In this document: in pieces, positions 1 through 7,306 of the stretch
How positions within the stretch are numbered: the first letter of the stretch is position 1
Layout of the letters: each line of letters opens with the position of its first letter
Assembly: GCF_004402785.1 (NCBI RefSeq)
Contig: NZ_SOFP01000016.1
Location: forward strand, 34,381-95,091
Length of the DNA stretch: 60,711 nucleotides
From: Cryobacterium algoritolerans
GTDB lineage: Bacteria; Actinomycetota; Actinomycetes; Actinomycetales; Microbacteriaceae
Direction: 5' to 3'
Position numbers and translations under genes: made by a program
Notes under the pieces: generated by a model
The model's input: the letters and a program-made list of their open reading frames with translations, nothing else
What the model was told of the DNA's origin: nothing
Databases searched by the model: none

Positions 1-587
1 AGAAGTTCACCCGGACTGCCGGCGAAACCGCCGCTGAACCACTTCTGCATCGAGAAGCGCATCACGCTGCCGGCGAGGGTGACCACCATTCGCGCCTCGT
101 CCTCGAGGTCGGGCGTCGATTCCTCGGTGCGGCCCTGGGTGTGGAGGCGCTCCTGCACCAGCAGGGTGAGGCTTTCCTCGAGCTCGGTGATGCGGGTGTT
201 CTCCCGGCCGAGCAGCTCCGGGGTGCGTTCGATCAGTAGCCGCCGTGACCGGAGGATGCCGGGGTCCGGCTCCTGGTCGACTAGTGCGGCGGTGATCAGC
301 CCAACGAGGTCGCCGAGGATATCGGCGTCCGTGCCGTGCACGAAACGCGCCAGTTCGGCATCCGCCGGCATCGGTGGCGGCGTGCCCAGGAAGACGCCCT
401 CCTTGGTGCCGAAGTAGTTGAAGAAGGTGCGCTGGGAGATCATTCCCGCGTCGCAGATCATGTCGACCGTGACGTTCTCGTAGCCGTGCTCGAGGGCCAG
501 GGCCAGGGCCGCGCGTTCCAGGCCGGCCTGGGTTGCCGCGCGCTTGCGGGCGCGCAGCCCGTCGTCCAGGGTCGGCTTGCTCGTCAT
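1..587 (-). CDS. TetR family transcriptional regulator (3' end outside window)
   Basis: The minus strand reads 195 codons from ATG at 587 to the window edge without a stop, so the C-terminus is missing. Residues about 35-65 form a typical TetR helix-turn-helix: VTVDMICDAGMISQRTFFNY followed by FGTKEGVF. The rest is the helical ligand-binding domain, which gives no clue to the ligand. The gene starts 8 nt after the stop of the ABC permease, so it is the last gene of a three-gene exporter operon, and local control of that exporter is the natural inference. The start is the only ATG that gives a complete TetR N-terminus. Confidence 0.85.
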   Translation of the reverse strand, partial: MTSKPTLDDGLRARKRAATQAGLERAALALALEHGYENVTVDMICDAGMISQRTFFNYFGTKEGVFLGTPPPMPADAELARFVHGTDADILGDLVGLITAALVDQEPDPGILRSRRLLIERTPELLGRENTRITELEESLTLLVQERLHTQGRTEESTPDLEDEARMVVTLAGSVMRFSMQKWFSGGFAGSPGEL

Positions 588-595
588 CCCGTCTG

Positions 596-1897
596 CTACT
601 CGTACCGGAGGGCGTCGATCGGGTTTTGCCTGGCGGCGGCCCTGGCCGGCAAGGTGCCGGCGAGGAACGCGATCAGCATGACGACACCGATGATGATGGC
701 GATGGAGCTAGGCGCGAACTGCACCACCTGCAGGCCGGGCAGGGCGGAGAAGACGCCGTCGGCGAGGATGTTGCTGACCAGGGAGCCGACGCCCACGGCG
801 GCAAGCGCGCCGAGGGCGCTGCCGAGAAAGCCGATGAAGACCGCCTCGGTGCTGAAGAGGGTATACACGCGCCCACCGTTCATCCCCATGGCCTTCATCA
901 GGCCGATCTCACGGGTGCGTTCCTGCACGCTCATCAGCAGGGTGTTGATGATGCCGAAACCGGCGGCGATGAGCGCGATCACGGCGAACGCGTTGAGCAC
1001 GCCGATGATGACATTGATCACGGTCTGGAAGGAACCGATCGTGTCGGCGACGGTCTGCGACGCGAAGCCCTGCTTGGCGAGGTCGTCCTTGATCGCGGTG
1101 ATCTCCGCCGGGGTGCTCTTGATGTCGAAGTTCGCGGTGGCCGTCGCATAGCTGTCAGTGGCGCCCGCGGGCGCCCCGGTGACCTCGATCGTGTGCAGTC
1201 GGTCGGTCAGCGGCTGGTTGAGTCCGGCGCCGACGCCGAGGATCGTCTCGTTCTGCACTCCGATGACGGTGGCCTTGACCTCCTGCTGGACGCCAGCATA
1301 GTCGGTGATCCCGATCGAGACGGTCTGGCCGATCGCCGCCTTCGCGCTCGCGAAGCCCAGATTCTTCAGGTAGGTCGTCGGGAGCAGGATCTGGTCCGTC
1401 GTGCTCGAGTTGTCCAGCTGCGCGCCCGCGGCCAGGTCCGCGGTGGTGAGGGTGGCCGTGGCGTTGACAATGATCTCGAACTTGCCCTTGCCGTCGTACT
1501 CGATGTAGTCAGGGGTCACCCGAACCGAGGGATCGACGTTCAGGATCCCCGTGGTCTTCGCGATTTTGGTGAGGTCCTTGGCGGTGAGGGCCTGGATGGT
1601 CGTTCCCGGACGCGATCCGTTGCCGAGGCTGACGGTGGTCGCCTTGCTTGGGTCGTAGGCGGCCGGGCCGTCGGTGGTGGACGAGGTGGAGTCGGCCGCC
1701 TTGGAGACCGTGAGCACGTCCGCCGCGCCGATCGCGGAGACCTGCGTGTCGATGTAGCTGGTGACGCCGGTGCCGATGCCACTGGTGATGGTGAGGGTGA
1801 AGGCGCCGATGAAGATTGCGATCACGGTCAGTCCCGTGCGGAGTTTGCTGCGGAAGCTGTTCGCGATCGCGGTTTTGACGATGTCGATGAACTTCAT
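596..1897 (-). CDS. ABC transporter permease, MacB/FtsX family
   Basis: This 433-residue protein has the MacB layout: one N-terminal membrane segment (about residues 19-40), a large extracytoplasmic domain (about 45-275), and three C-terminal membrane segments (about 282-310, 355-378, 395-415) belonging to the FtsX domain. It ends with the usual ARQNPIDALRYE-type tail. Its start overlaps the stop of the ATPase gene by 4 nt, so the two are translationally coupled and form one exporter. Family members export peptides, lipoproteins or drugs, or transmit mechanical signals. The substrate cannot be read from sequence. Confidence 0.9.
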   Translation of the reverse strand: MKFIDIVKTAIANSFRSKLRTGLTVIAIFIGAFTLTITSGIGTGVTSYIDTQVSAIGAADVLTVSKAADSTSSTTDGPAAYDPSKATTVSLGNGSRPGTTIQALTAKDLTKIAKTTGILNVDPSVRVTPDYIEYDGKGKFEIIVNATATLTTADLAAGAQLDNSSTTDQILLPTTYLKNLGFASAKAAIGQTVSIGITDYAGVQQEVKATVIGVQNETILGVGAGLNQPLTDRLHTIEVTGAPAGATDSYATATANFDIKSTPAEITAIKDDLAKQGFASQTVADTIGSFQTVINVIIGVLNAFAVIALIAAGFGIINTLLMSVQERTREIGLMKAMGMNGGRVYTLFSTEAVFIGFLGSALGALAAVGVGSLVSNILADGVFSALPGLQVVQFAPSSIAIIIGVVMLIAFLAGTLPARAAARQNPIDALRYE

Positions 1898-2628
1898 GCG
1901 TGTGCTCCTGCGTGTGCGCCGGGGTGTCTCTTGTTCGGGGTTCCGGATTCGGTGGTGTCCTCGAGGCCGTCGCGGATGAAGATCTGGCGGTCGCAGCGAG
2001 CGGCGAGTTCGATGTCGTGGGTGACGATGATGAGCGTGATGCCCTTGTCCTTGTTGAGCGCGAAGAGGATGTCCTCAACCACCGCCCCCGTCGCCGTGTC
2101 GAGGTTGCCGGTCGGTTCGTCCGCGAAGATCACCTTCGGGTTGTTGACGAGGGCGCGGGCGATGACGGCGCGCTGCTTCTGTCCGCCGGACAGGTTGATG
2201 GCCGTATTCCGGGCCTTGTCGGCGAGCTCCAGCTGTTCGAGCGCGGCCATTCCGCGGGCCTTGCGTTCCCGGGGCGGCACACCGGCGATCTTGAGCGGGA
2301 GCACGACGTTGTCGAGCACCGTGGCGTTGGCGGTGAGGAAGAACTGCTGGAAGACGAAGCCGAAATCCTGGTTGCGCAGCCGGTTCACCTCCTTGCCCTT
2401 GAGCTTCTTCGCGTCGGTGCCCTCGACCAGGAGAGTGCCGCTGTCTGGGTCGTCGAGGAGCGCGAGCAGGTGCATCAATGTGGACTTGCCCGATCCGCTC
2501 TTACCGACGATGGCGACGGATTCACCGGCACGGATATCCACGGACACCCCCTTGAGTGCGTCGAAACGGTTCGCGCCGCTTCCATAGGACTTGCCTATGT
2601 TCTGGGCCGAAAGCACGGGAACGCTCAT
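1894..2628 (-). CDS. ABC transporter ATP-binding protein, MacB/LolD type
   Basis: This 244-residue nucleotide-binding subunit has Walker A GKSGSGKST at residues 42-50, the signature LSGGQKQR near 143-150, Walker B VIFADEPTGNLD near 165-176 and the switch histidine in IVTHD. The FGFVFQQF Q-loop and GNLD D-loop are typical of the LolD/MacB/FtsE subfamily. It is the first gene of the operon with the permease and the TetR regulator. The roughly 25-residue tail after the domain is rich in Ala, His and Gly and looks disordered. Confidence 0.92.
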   Translation of the reverse strand: MSVPVLSAQNIGKSYGSGANRFDALKGVSVDIRAGESVAIVGKSGSGKSTLMHLLALLDDPDSGTLLVEGTDAKKLKGKEVNRLRNQDFGFVFQQFFLTANATVLDNVVLPLKIAGVPPRERKARGMAALEQLELADKARNTAINLSGGQKQRAVIARALVNNPKVIFADEPTGNLDTATGAVVEDILFALNKDKGITLIIVTHDIELAARCDRQIFIRDGLEDTTESGTPNKRHPGAHAGAHA

Positions 2629-2664
2629 GATGCGGGAATCCTTCGCTGGGAGGGTTGTGCAGAC

Positions 2665-2680
2665 ACAATAGAATTACAGT
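2665..2680 (-). promoter_or_regulatory. AT-rich site upstream of the ABC exporter operon
   Basis: In GC-rich surroundings this 16-nt AT-rich stretch reads ACTGTAATTCTATTGT on the minus strand, with partial dyad symmetry (AC..TA, TA..GT). Its TATTGT could serve as a -10 box about 36 nt before the ATPase start. Binding by the operon's own TetR protein is only an inference. Confidence 0.3.
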
Positions 2681-2769
2681 AGCTGCACCCATGCCAGACT
2701 GACTGGAAGCGGGCTGTGTGCTCTCCGTCAGTTTGATTCACGCCCGACGACAGACGCGTTCGTTCGCGG

Positions 2770-2806
2770 AAAAAGCACCTCCGCGCCGGGCGCGAGCGTG
2801 CTTTTT
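2770..2806 (-). terminator. Rho-independent terminator after the metallo-hydrolase gene
   Basis: Arms AAAAAGCAC (2770-2778) and GTGCTTTTT (2798-2806) pair perfectly, with an inner GC-rich helix (CGCGCC/GGCGCG). The A and T tracts make it work in either direction. It lies about 55 nt beyond the stop of the minus-strand hydrolase gene and insulates the exporter operon. Confidence 0.85.
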
Positions 2807-2859
2807 GCGTAACTCAACAACCGGGGCCGCAGATCCGCTGCCGGGACGGAGCGCCACGG

Positions 2860-3498
2860 TCAGAGGTTCAGGGACTCGCCCGGTTCGAGGGGGAAGAACT
2901 CGCCACCGTTCTGCTCGGTGGCGGAGCGGATCCGAGTGTTCGAGAGCTCCTTGCCTGCCCTCGAGAGCAGCATCTCGTGGGTGGGGAAGCTGCGCCGCGG
3001 CTTGATCGCGAGCACGTAGTCGATGACCTCGCTGATCTTGAGCCAGGGGGCGTTGGCCGGGACGGCCAGGGTGGACACCTCAACCCCGGCCGGGATCGTG
3101 AACGCGTCGCCGGCGTAGTACAGCTCGTCATTGACGAGCACTCCGACGTTGTCGATCACCGGGATCGACTCGTGGATGACGGCGTGCTTCTCGCCGAAGA
3201 ACCGCAGCCGGAACGCACCGACGTCGACTTCGTCGCCGGCCGCGACGACCGTGACCGGGTAACCTGGCGCTGCCGCGGCGACCCCGGCCGGACCGAAGAT
3301 CCTGGCATCGGGGCTGAATTCCAGCACCCGGTCGAGCTGCTCGGGCCTCCAGTGGTCAGGGTGCTCGTGAGTGATGACGACGGCATCCGTGTTGGCCGTG
3401 TCGGTGAGGGCGGTGGTGAACGAACCGGGGTCGATGAACAGTCTGCGGCCGGCGACGTCGACGATGAGGGCGGCGTGCTCCAGTTTGGTCAGCTTCAT
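2860..3498 (-). CDS. Metallo-beta-lactamase fold hydrolase (YtkL/UPF0173-like)
   Basis: With the start at ATG 3498 (MKLTKLEHAALIVD) the protein has 212 residues; an upstream in-frame ATG only adds an unlikely Arg-rich extension. The metal-binding motif THEHPDHW sits near residues 44-51, followed by an aspartate in YAGDAF and a histidine in FPTHEM. This short form with no extra domains belongs to the metal-dependent hydrolase branch often annotated as UPF0173. The substrate is unknown. It is transcribed alone and ends at a strong terminator. Confidence 0.8.
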   Translation of the reverse strand: MKLTKLEHAALIVDVAGRRLFIDPGSFTTALTDTANTDAVVITHEHPDHWRPEQLDRVLEFSPDARIFGPAGVAAAAPGYPVTVVAAGDEVDVGAFRLRFFGEKHAVIHESIPVIDNVGVLVNDELYYAGDAFTIPAGVEVSTLAVPANAPWLKISEVIDYVLAIKPRRSFPTHEMLLSRAGKELSNTRIRSATEQNGGEFFPLEPGESLNL

Positions 3499-3590
3499 GC
3501 CCCGAGCTAATACCCATACGAGACGCGGGGCAAGCCGCGACACAGCGAGCACGACGGGGCCAGCAGCCGAGGGAGACGGGGCCGTCCCCC

Positions 3591-3596
3591 TACGCT
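3591..3596 (+). promoter_or_regulatory. -10 box TACGCT placed for a leaderless start
   Basis: TACGCT ends 6 nt before the ATG at 3603, so transcription would begin at the start codon itself. There is no recognisable Shine-Dalgarno or TTGACA-like -35 element. Confidence 0.5.
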
Positions 3597-3602
3597 GGAT
3601 CC

Positions 3603-4511
3603 ATGCCCGCTCCCGCTGCTGCCCTGCGCATCATCGTCGCCATCAACGCCTACGCCTCATTCGGTCGTCGCCCGGAAGTCGGTCCCCGGGTCGAAGCCGC
3701 CCTGGTGGCGGCCGGCCACACCGTCACCGGCCGCAGTGAGGTCAACTTCGAGCTGCTCCGCACCGAGGTGGCATCCGATCTCGTGCCCGGTGTGGACGTG
3801 CTCGTCGTGGTCGGGGGAGACGGGATGGTGAGCCTGGCCACGAATCTGGTCGCCGGAACCGCGATCCGGCTGGCAATCGTGCCGACCGGAACGGGCAACG
3901 ACCTCGCTCGCGGGCTGGGCATCCCACTCGAGGACACGGAGGCCGCCATCCTTCACCTCCTCGACGCGATCTCCCGCCCGCCTCGGGCGATCGACGCGAT
4001 CCGGGTGCGGGCCGAAGGTCGTACCAGCTGGTGCGCCGGCGTCGTCTCGGCCGGCTTCGATGCCGTGGTCAACGACCGGGCAAACCGGATGCGGCGACCG
4101 CGCGGCAAGAGCCGCTACACGCTCGCCATGCTGCTCGTGCTGGCCACCTTCAGGCCGTTGTCCTACCGTCTGACCGTGGATGGCGTGGAACGTACCGTCC
4201 GCGCCATGCTCATCTCGGTCGCGAATAACACCTCGATCGGCGGCGGCATGCGGATCGCCCCCGACGCGCTCCTGGACGACGGCCTGCTCGACCTGTTCAT
4301 CGTCGCGCCCCTGTCGCGGCTGGGCCTCCTGCGGGTGTTCCCGAAAGTATTCTCCGGAACGCATACCGCGCTTCCGCAGGTTGAACTCAGCCGGTGCCGG
4401 AGCGTACGGATCGACGCGGACAACGTGGTCGCCTTCGGCGACGGCGAGCGGATCGGACGGCTCCCCGTTCAGCTCGATGTCGTGCCCGGAGCGCTGCTCG
4501 TACACGCTTGA
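3603..4511 (+). CDS. Diacylglycerol kinase-like lipid kinase (YegS/DagK family)
   Basis: This 302-residue protein matches the DAGK catalytic family. The nucleotide-binding motif GGDG is at residues 71-74 and GTGNDLAR at 96-103, followed by the C-terminal beta-sandwich domain with the conserved GGG-M-I-P-A-L-D-GLLD pattern. Such enzymes phosphorylate diacylglycerol or sphingoid lipids at the membrane. In actinobacteria they feed phosphatidic acid back to phospholipid synthesis or act in glycolipid pathways. It is flanked by a tRNA gene and is probably monocistronic. Confidence 0.85.
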   Translation: MPAPAAALRIIVAINAYASFGRRPEVGPRVEAALVAAGHTVTGRSEVNFELLRTEVASDLVPGVDVLVVVGGDGMVSLATNLVAGTAIRLAIVPTGTGNDLARGLGIPLEDTEAAILHLLDAISRPPRAIDAIRVRAEGRTSWCAGVVSAGFDAVVNDRANRMRRPRGKSRYTLAMLLVLATFRPLSYRLTVDGVERTVRAMLISVANNTSIGGGMRIAPDALLDDGLLDLFIVAPLSRLGLLRVFPKVFSGTHTALPQVELSRCRSVRIDADNVVAFGDGERIGRLPVQLDVVPGALLVHA

Positions 4512-4567
4512 GCGGCTCGGTTTGGTCCGGGTCCATTCCGTGTGGCATACTCGGTGAGTTGCGAAAC

Positions 4568-4640
4568 GGCCCCATCGTTTAGCGGCCTAGGACATCGCCC
4601 TCTCACGGCGGTAACGCGGGTTCGAATCCCGCTGGGGTCA
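4568..4640 (+). tRNA. tRNA-Glu (anticodon CUC)
   Basis: A full 73-nt cloverleaf can be drawn. The acceptor GGCCCCA (4568-4574) pairs with TGGGGTC (4633-4639), with discriminator A4640. The anticodon stem encloses the loop CTCTCAC with anticodon CTC at 4602-4604, and the T-arm is GCGGG-TTCGAAT-CCCGC. The CCA end is not encoded. Confidence 0.97.
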
Positions 4641-4643
4641 CAA

Positions 4644-4680
4644 CAAAAGCTCCTCCGGTTTACCGGGGGAGCTCTTTTGT
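4644..4680 (+). terminator. Terminator after tRNA-Glu
   Basis: A stem of CAAAA-GCTCCTCCGG with CCGGGGGAGC-TCTTTTG around a TTTA loop, with a small bulge, is followed by a T-rich tail. It lies 3 nt after the tRNA. Confidence 0.85.
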
Positions 4681-4723
4681 TTTGCGCTGGCGGGGATGGG
4701 TCCCAGTGCAGGGAGCGTGCCGG

Positions 4724-4729
4724 TAGACT
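4724..4729 (+). promoter_or_regulatory. -10 box TAGACT of the riboswitch-TerC transcript
   Basis: TAGACT lies just upstream of the first riboswitch helix, placing the transcript start near 4736. No clear -35 element is seen. Confidence 0.5.
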
Positions 4730-4734
4730 TCACC

Positions 4735-4856
4735 GAGTGAAAGGGAGTATCCCTGTGGGCTGAGACTCTCCGCCCTATGCCGTGATCGTCAACACGGGCC
4801 GCAGCATCGTGGGCCCCGGGCGCGGTGGTGTCGACAGATACGGGAGAGACTTTCGG
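4735..4856 (+). ncRNA. yybP-ykoY manganese riboswitch
   Basis: The conserved blocks of this riboswitch occur in order: GAAAGGGAGTA (4739-4749), GATCGTCAACAC (about 4783-4794), then TCGACAGATACGGGAGAGAC near 4831-4850 followed directly by TTTC, whose CTTTC closes P1 with the 5' GAAAG. These blocks form the Mn2+-binding cross-helix pocket in characterised members. The element sits about 45 nt upstream of a TerC-family gene, a classic target of this class. The inference is that Mn2+ raises expression of the downstream membrane protein. A TPP-like CTGAGA occurs inside but the rest of a thi-box is absent. Confidence 0.88.
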
Positions 4857-4902
4857 GTTTCGTGCTGCTCTCAGCACCCCGTCAGTGAAAGGCTCTGCCC
4901 GC

Positions 4903-5928
4903 ATGGATCTTGCTCTACCGCTCTGGTTTGAAATCGGCGCACTCGTCATCCTCACGCTCATCCTGGTCGCCGACCTGCTGATCGTGTTCAAACGGCCGCA
5001 CGTGCCGTCAATGCGGGAGGCGACACTCTGGGTGGGGTTCTACGTGGGGCTCGCCCTCGTCTTCGCCCTGCTCATGCTCGTGCTGGCCGACGCCGAACAC
5101 GCCGGCCAGTTCCTTGCCGGCTGGCTGACCGAGTACAGCCTGAGCATCGACAATCTATTCGTCTTCGTGATCATCATGGCCAGGTTCCAGGTGCCCAGGA
5201 AGTACCAGCAGGAGGTGCTCATGGTGGGCATCATCATTGCGCTCGTGCTGCGCGGCATCTTCATCCTCCTCGGCGCCCAGCTGATCGAGAACTTCAGCTG
5301 GATCTTCTACATCTTCGGGGCTTTCCTGCTCTACACGGCTGTGCACCAGGCGGTGGCGAAGGACCCTGAGGAGGACGAGGCCGAAAACGGTCTGATTCGT
5401 TTGTTGCGCAAGCGGATGCGGATCTCCCCGGACTTCAACGGCTCCAAGCTCCGAACGCTGGTCGACGGCCGCAAGATCTTCACCCCGATGCTGATCGTGC
5501 TCCTGGCGATCGGCACCACAGACCTGGTGTTCGCGCTCGACTCGATTCCGGCGATCTTCGGGATCACGACCAGCCCGTTCATCGTGTTCACCGCCAATGT
5601 GTTTGCGCTGATGGGCCTGCGCCAGCTCTACTTCCTGCTCGGCGGGCTGCTCGAGCGGCTCGAATACCTCAAATACGGGATCGCGTTCATCCTCTTCTTC
5701 ATCGGGGTCAAGCTCGTGCTGCACGCCCTGCACACCAACGAGGTCGCGTTCATCAACGGCGGCAACGGTGTCGCCTGGGCGCCGGAGATCGACACCTGGA
5801 CGTCGCTCGGCGTGATCGTCGGGTCGATGGCCGTCGCCACCGTGGCCAGCGTGATCAAGGCCTCCCGCGACGCCGGGAAGCGCGGCCACACCCTCGCCGA
5901 GGAGACTTCGCAGCCCGTCGAGGGGTAG
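4903..5928 (+). CDS. TerC/Alx family integral membrane protein
   Basis: From ATG 4903, preceded by GAAAGG, the protein has 341 residues and about nine hydrophobic segments. The family landmarks are visible: EYSLSIDNLFVFVI in an early helix and ALDSIPAIF in a later one, both with buried acidic residues expected to bind metal. A charged cytoplasmic loop (KDPEEDEAENG) separates the two halves. TerC/Alx/YkoY proteins controlled by the manganese riboswitch export Mn2+, in some species to metallate secreted proteins, and that role is inferred here from the riboswitch. An earlier in-frame ATG lies inside the riboswitch 3' region and is rejected. Confidence 0.9.
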   Translation: MDLALPLWFEIGALVILTLILVADLLIVFKRPHVPSMREATLWVGFYVGLALVFALLMLVLADAEHAGQFLAGWLTEYSLSIDNLFVFVIIMARFQVPRKYQQEVLMVGIIIALVLRGIFILLGAQLIENFSWIFYIFGAFLLYTAVHQAVAKDPEEDEAENGLIRLLRKRMRISPDFNGSKLRTLVDGRKIFTPMLIVLLAIGTTDLVFALDSIPAIFGITTSPFIVFTANVFALMGLRQLYFLLGGLLERLEYLKYGIAFILFFIGVKLVLHALHTNEVAFINGGNGVAWAPEIDTWTSLGVIVGSMAVATVASVIKASRDAGKRGHTLAEETSQPVEG

Positions 5929-5977
5929 CCGGCCACGCGGTGACGGGCTGCGGCCCAGCGAACGTCACGGATCTTGG

Positions 5978-5983
5978 TACGGT
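5978..5983 (+). promoter_or_regulatory. Possible -10 box TACGGT for the PP2C gene
   Basis: TACGGT would give a start near 5990 and a leader of about 60 nt before the GTG at 6052. The -35 is not evident. Confidence 0.3.
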
Positions 5984-6051
5984 GGAAACTCATCGTCGTC
6001 GGTGGCGCGTCCGCGGCTCATCGACGCGAAGAACCGAACACTGGAGTGCCC

Positions 6052-6945
6052 GTGTCCCAACCTGGCGAGATCGACATGATGCTGCCCTCCACCCTGGTGC
6101 GATTCTCGTTCAGCGCACACAGCGACGTCGGCCTCGAGCGCAGGATCAATGAGGACAGCTTCATGGCCCAGGCGCCGGTCTTCCTTGTCGCGGACGGGAT
6201 GGGCGGCCACGCCCACGGCGACGTCGCCAGCCAGACCGTCGCGCGGGTGTTCGAGGAACACATCGAGCGCGGTGCGCCCTCGACTCCTGAACGCATCCTC
6301 GACGCCATCCACTCATCGAATGACGCGGTGCGCGACCTGAGCGCCGTCGACGACTTCGGCACGGCGGTCTCCGGAACGACCCTGGCCGGCGTCGCGTTCG
6401 TGGACGCGGGCGACGACGTCGGATTCCATTGGATGGCCTTCAACATCGGCGATTCCCGGGTCTACACCTGGGACGGCCACACACTGGCCCAGCTCAGCGT
6501 CGATCACTCCGCCGTTCAGGAAATGGTGGATGCCGGGCTGATCACCGCCGAGTCCGCCGAGCAGCATCCGGAGCGCAACGTGATCACCCGGGCTGTCGGC
6601 GCCGACGAATTCGTGGACGCCGACGTGTGGCTGATACCGGCATCCGGCCGCCATTCGTTTCTGGTCTGCACAGACGGCCTCACCAAGGAACTTGGCCATG
6701 CGGAGATCGCCGGGCTGTTGGCGACCCACGATGAGTCCTCCGCGACCGGGCGCTCCATCGCCGAGGTTCTCGTCGACGCCGCGCTGGCGCACGGCGGCCA
6801 CGATAACGTCACGGTCGTATATGTCGAATCGGTGCTGGGCGATCCGGAAACGCGCGGTCAGGATCCGGACGATGAGAACACGCAGGATCGGATGCCCGTG
6901 GCTCGGGAGCATCTCGAAGACGCGAGGCCACGCAGCCAGGGGTGA
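6052..6945 (+). CDS. PP2C-family serine/threonine protein phosphatase
   Basis: I place the start at GTG 6052 behind CTGGAG, giving 297 residues; an in-frame TTG at 5974 would add 26 unlikely residues. PP2C metal-binding motifs are in order: SDVGLERRINEDSF (about 24-37), DGMGGH (48-53), IGDSRVY, CTDGLTKEL and GHDNVTVVYV. There is no transmembrane helix, unlike the PstP-type phosphatases encoded beside pknA/pknB. It is a soluble Mn-dependent phosphatase with no kinase gene nearby. The last 30 residues are acidic and disordered. Confidence 0.88.
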   Translation: MSQPGEIDMMLPSTLVRFSFSAHSDVGLERRINEDSFMAQAPVFLVADGMGGHAHGDVASQTVARVFEEHIERGAPSTPERILDAIHSSNDAVRDLSAVDDFGTAVSGTTLAGVAFVDAGDDVGFHWMAFNIGDSRVYTWDGHTLAQLSVDHSAVQEMVDAGLITAESAEQHPERNVITRAVGADEFVDADVWLIPASGRHSFLVCTDGLTKELGHAEIAGLLATHDESSATGRSIAEVLVDAALAHGGHDNVTVVYVESVLGDPETRGQDPDDENTQDRMPVAREHLEDARPRSQG

Positions 6946-7182
6946 GGGACACTGCTCTCCATCGCGCGGCGTCGCGTCGCTGCGCCTGGCCGGCAAGAAA
7001 GCGGATGTCGCTCCGCGGCGACGGTTTCCCCGGCGATCATGGCCCGTGTCGGCGGTGTGACCGATCTCGACCCGGGCTTGCGAGGATCTCCCGAATTGGG
7101 TTCACGCCTGATCCTGGTCAATTTCGGCGTCACCGTCGCTCGCGAATGACGGTCGCTTCCAGTCCAGGGACAGGCAAAGTGT
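6946..7182 (+). other. Non-coding interval before the leu leader
   Basis: No credible ORF or RNA gene is seen in these 237 nt. The IclR-type regulator (LtbR) that often stands divergently beside leuCD in actinobacteria is absent here. Confidence 0.6.
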
Positions 7183-7188
7183 TAGCCT
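7183..7188 (+). promoter_or_regulatory. -10 box TAGCCT of the leuCD operon
   Basis: TAGCCT ends 6 nt before the GTG of the leader peptide, so the leuCD transcript would be leaderless and begin with the leader ORF. Confidence 0.5.
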
Positions 7189-7194
7189 GTCGGA

Positions 7195-7245
7195 GTGCTG
7201 TTTGGTCGACTTCTTCTTCTTTGCCGCGACGAGTCCCAGTTCTGA
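7195..7245 (+). CDS. Leucine leader peptide (16 aa) of the leuCD operon
   Basis: The ORF reads GTG-CTG-TTT-GGT-CGA, then four consecutive CTT leucine codons (7210-7221), then TGC-CGC-GAC-GAG-TCC-CAG-TTC-TGA: (M)LFGRLLLLCRDESQF. Five of 16 codons are Leu, and CTT is a rare choice in such GC-rich DNA. Its 3' half forms one arm of a 10-bp hairpin (7224-7262). Attenuation by Leu-codon leader peptides is known or predicted upstream of leu and ilv genes in many bacteria, including actinobacteria. Here it precedes leuC by 61 nt. Confidence 0.82.
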   Translation: MLFGRLLLLCRDESQF

Positions 7246-7262
7246 GGCCTCCCTCGTCGCGG
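7224..7262 (+). promoter_or_regulatory. Leucine attenuator hairpin
   Basis: CCGCGACGAG (7224-7233) pairs perfectly with CTCGTCGCGG (7253-7262) around a 19-nt loop holding the leader stop codon. A ribosome stalled on the CTT run would cover the 5' arm and prevent the stem, favouring leuCD expression when leucine is scarce. There is no T-run, so whether the stem terminates transcription is open. Confidence 0.7.
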
Positions 7263-7306
7263 AGTCCGTCGTTGGCTGCCATCAATCCTGAGGAAGACGC
7301 ACAAAC

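Noticed and set aside
4760..4766. CTGAGA inside the TerC leader, suggestive of a TPP riboswitch.
   Set aside because: The remaining thi-box blocks are absent, whereas all yybP-ykoY blocks are present.
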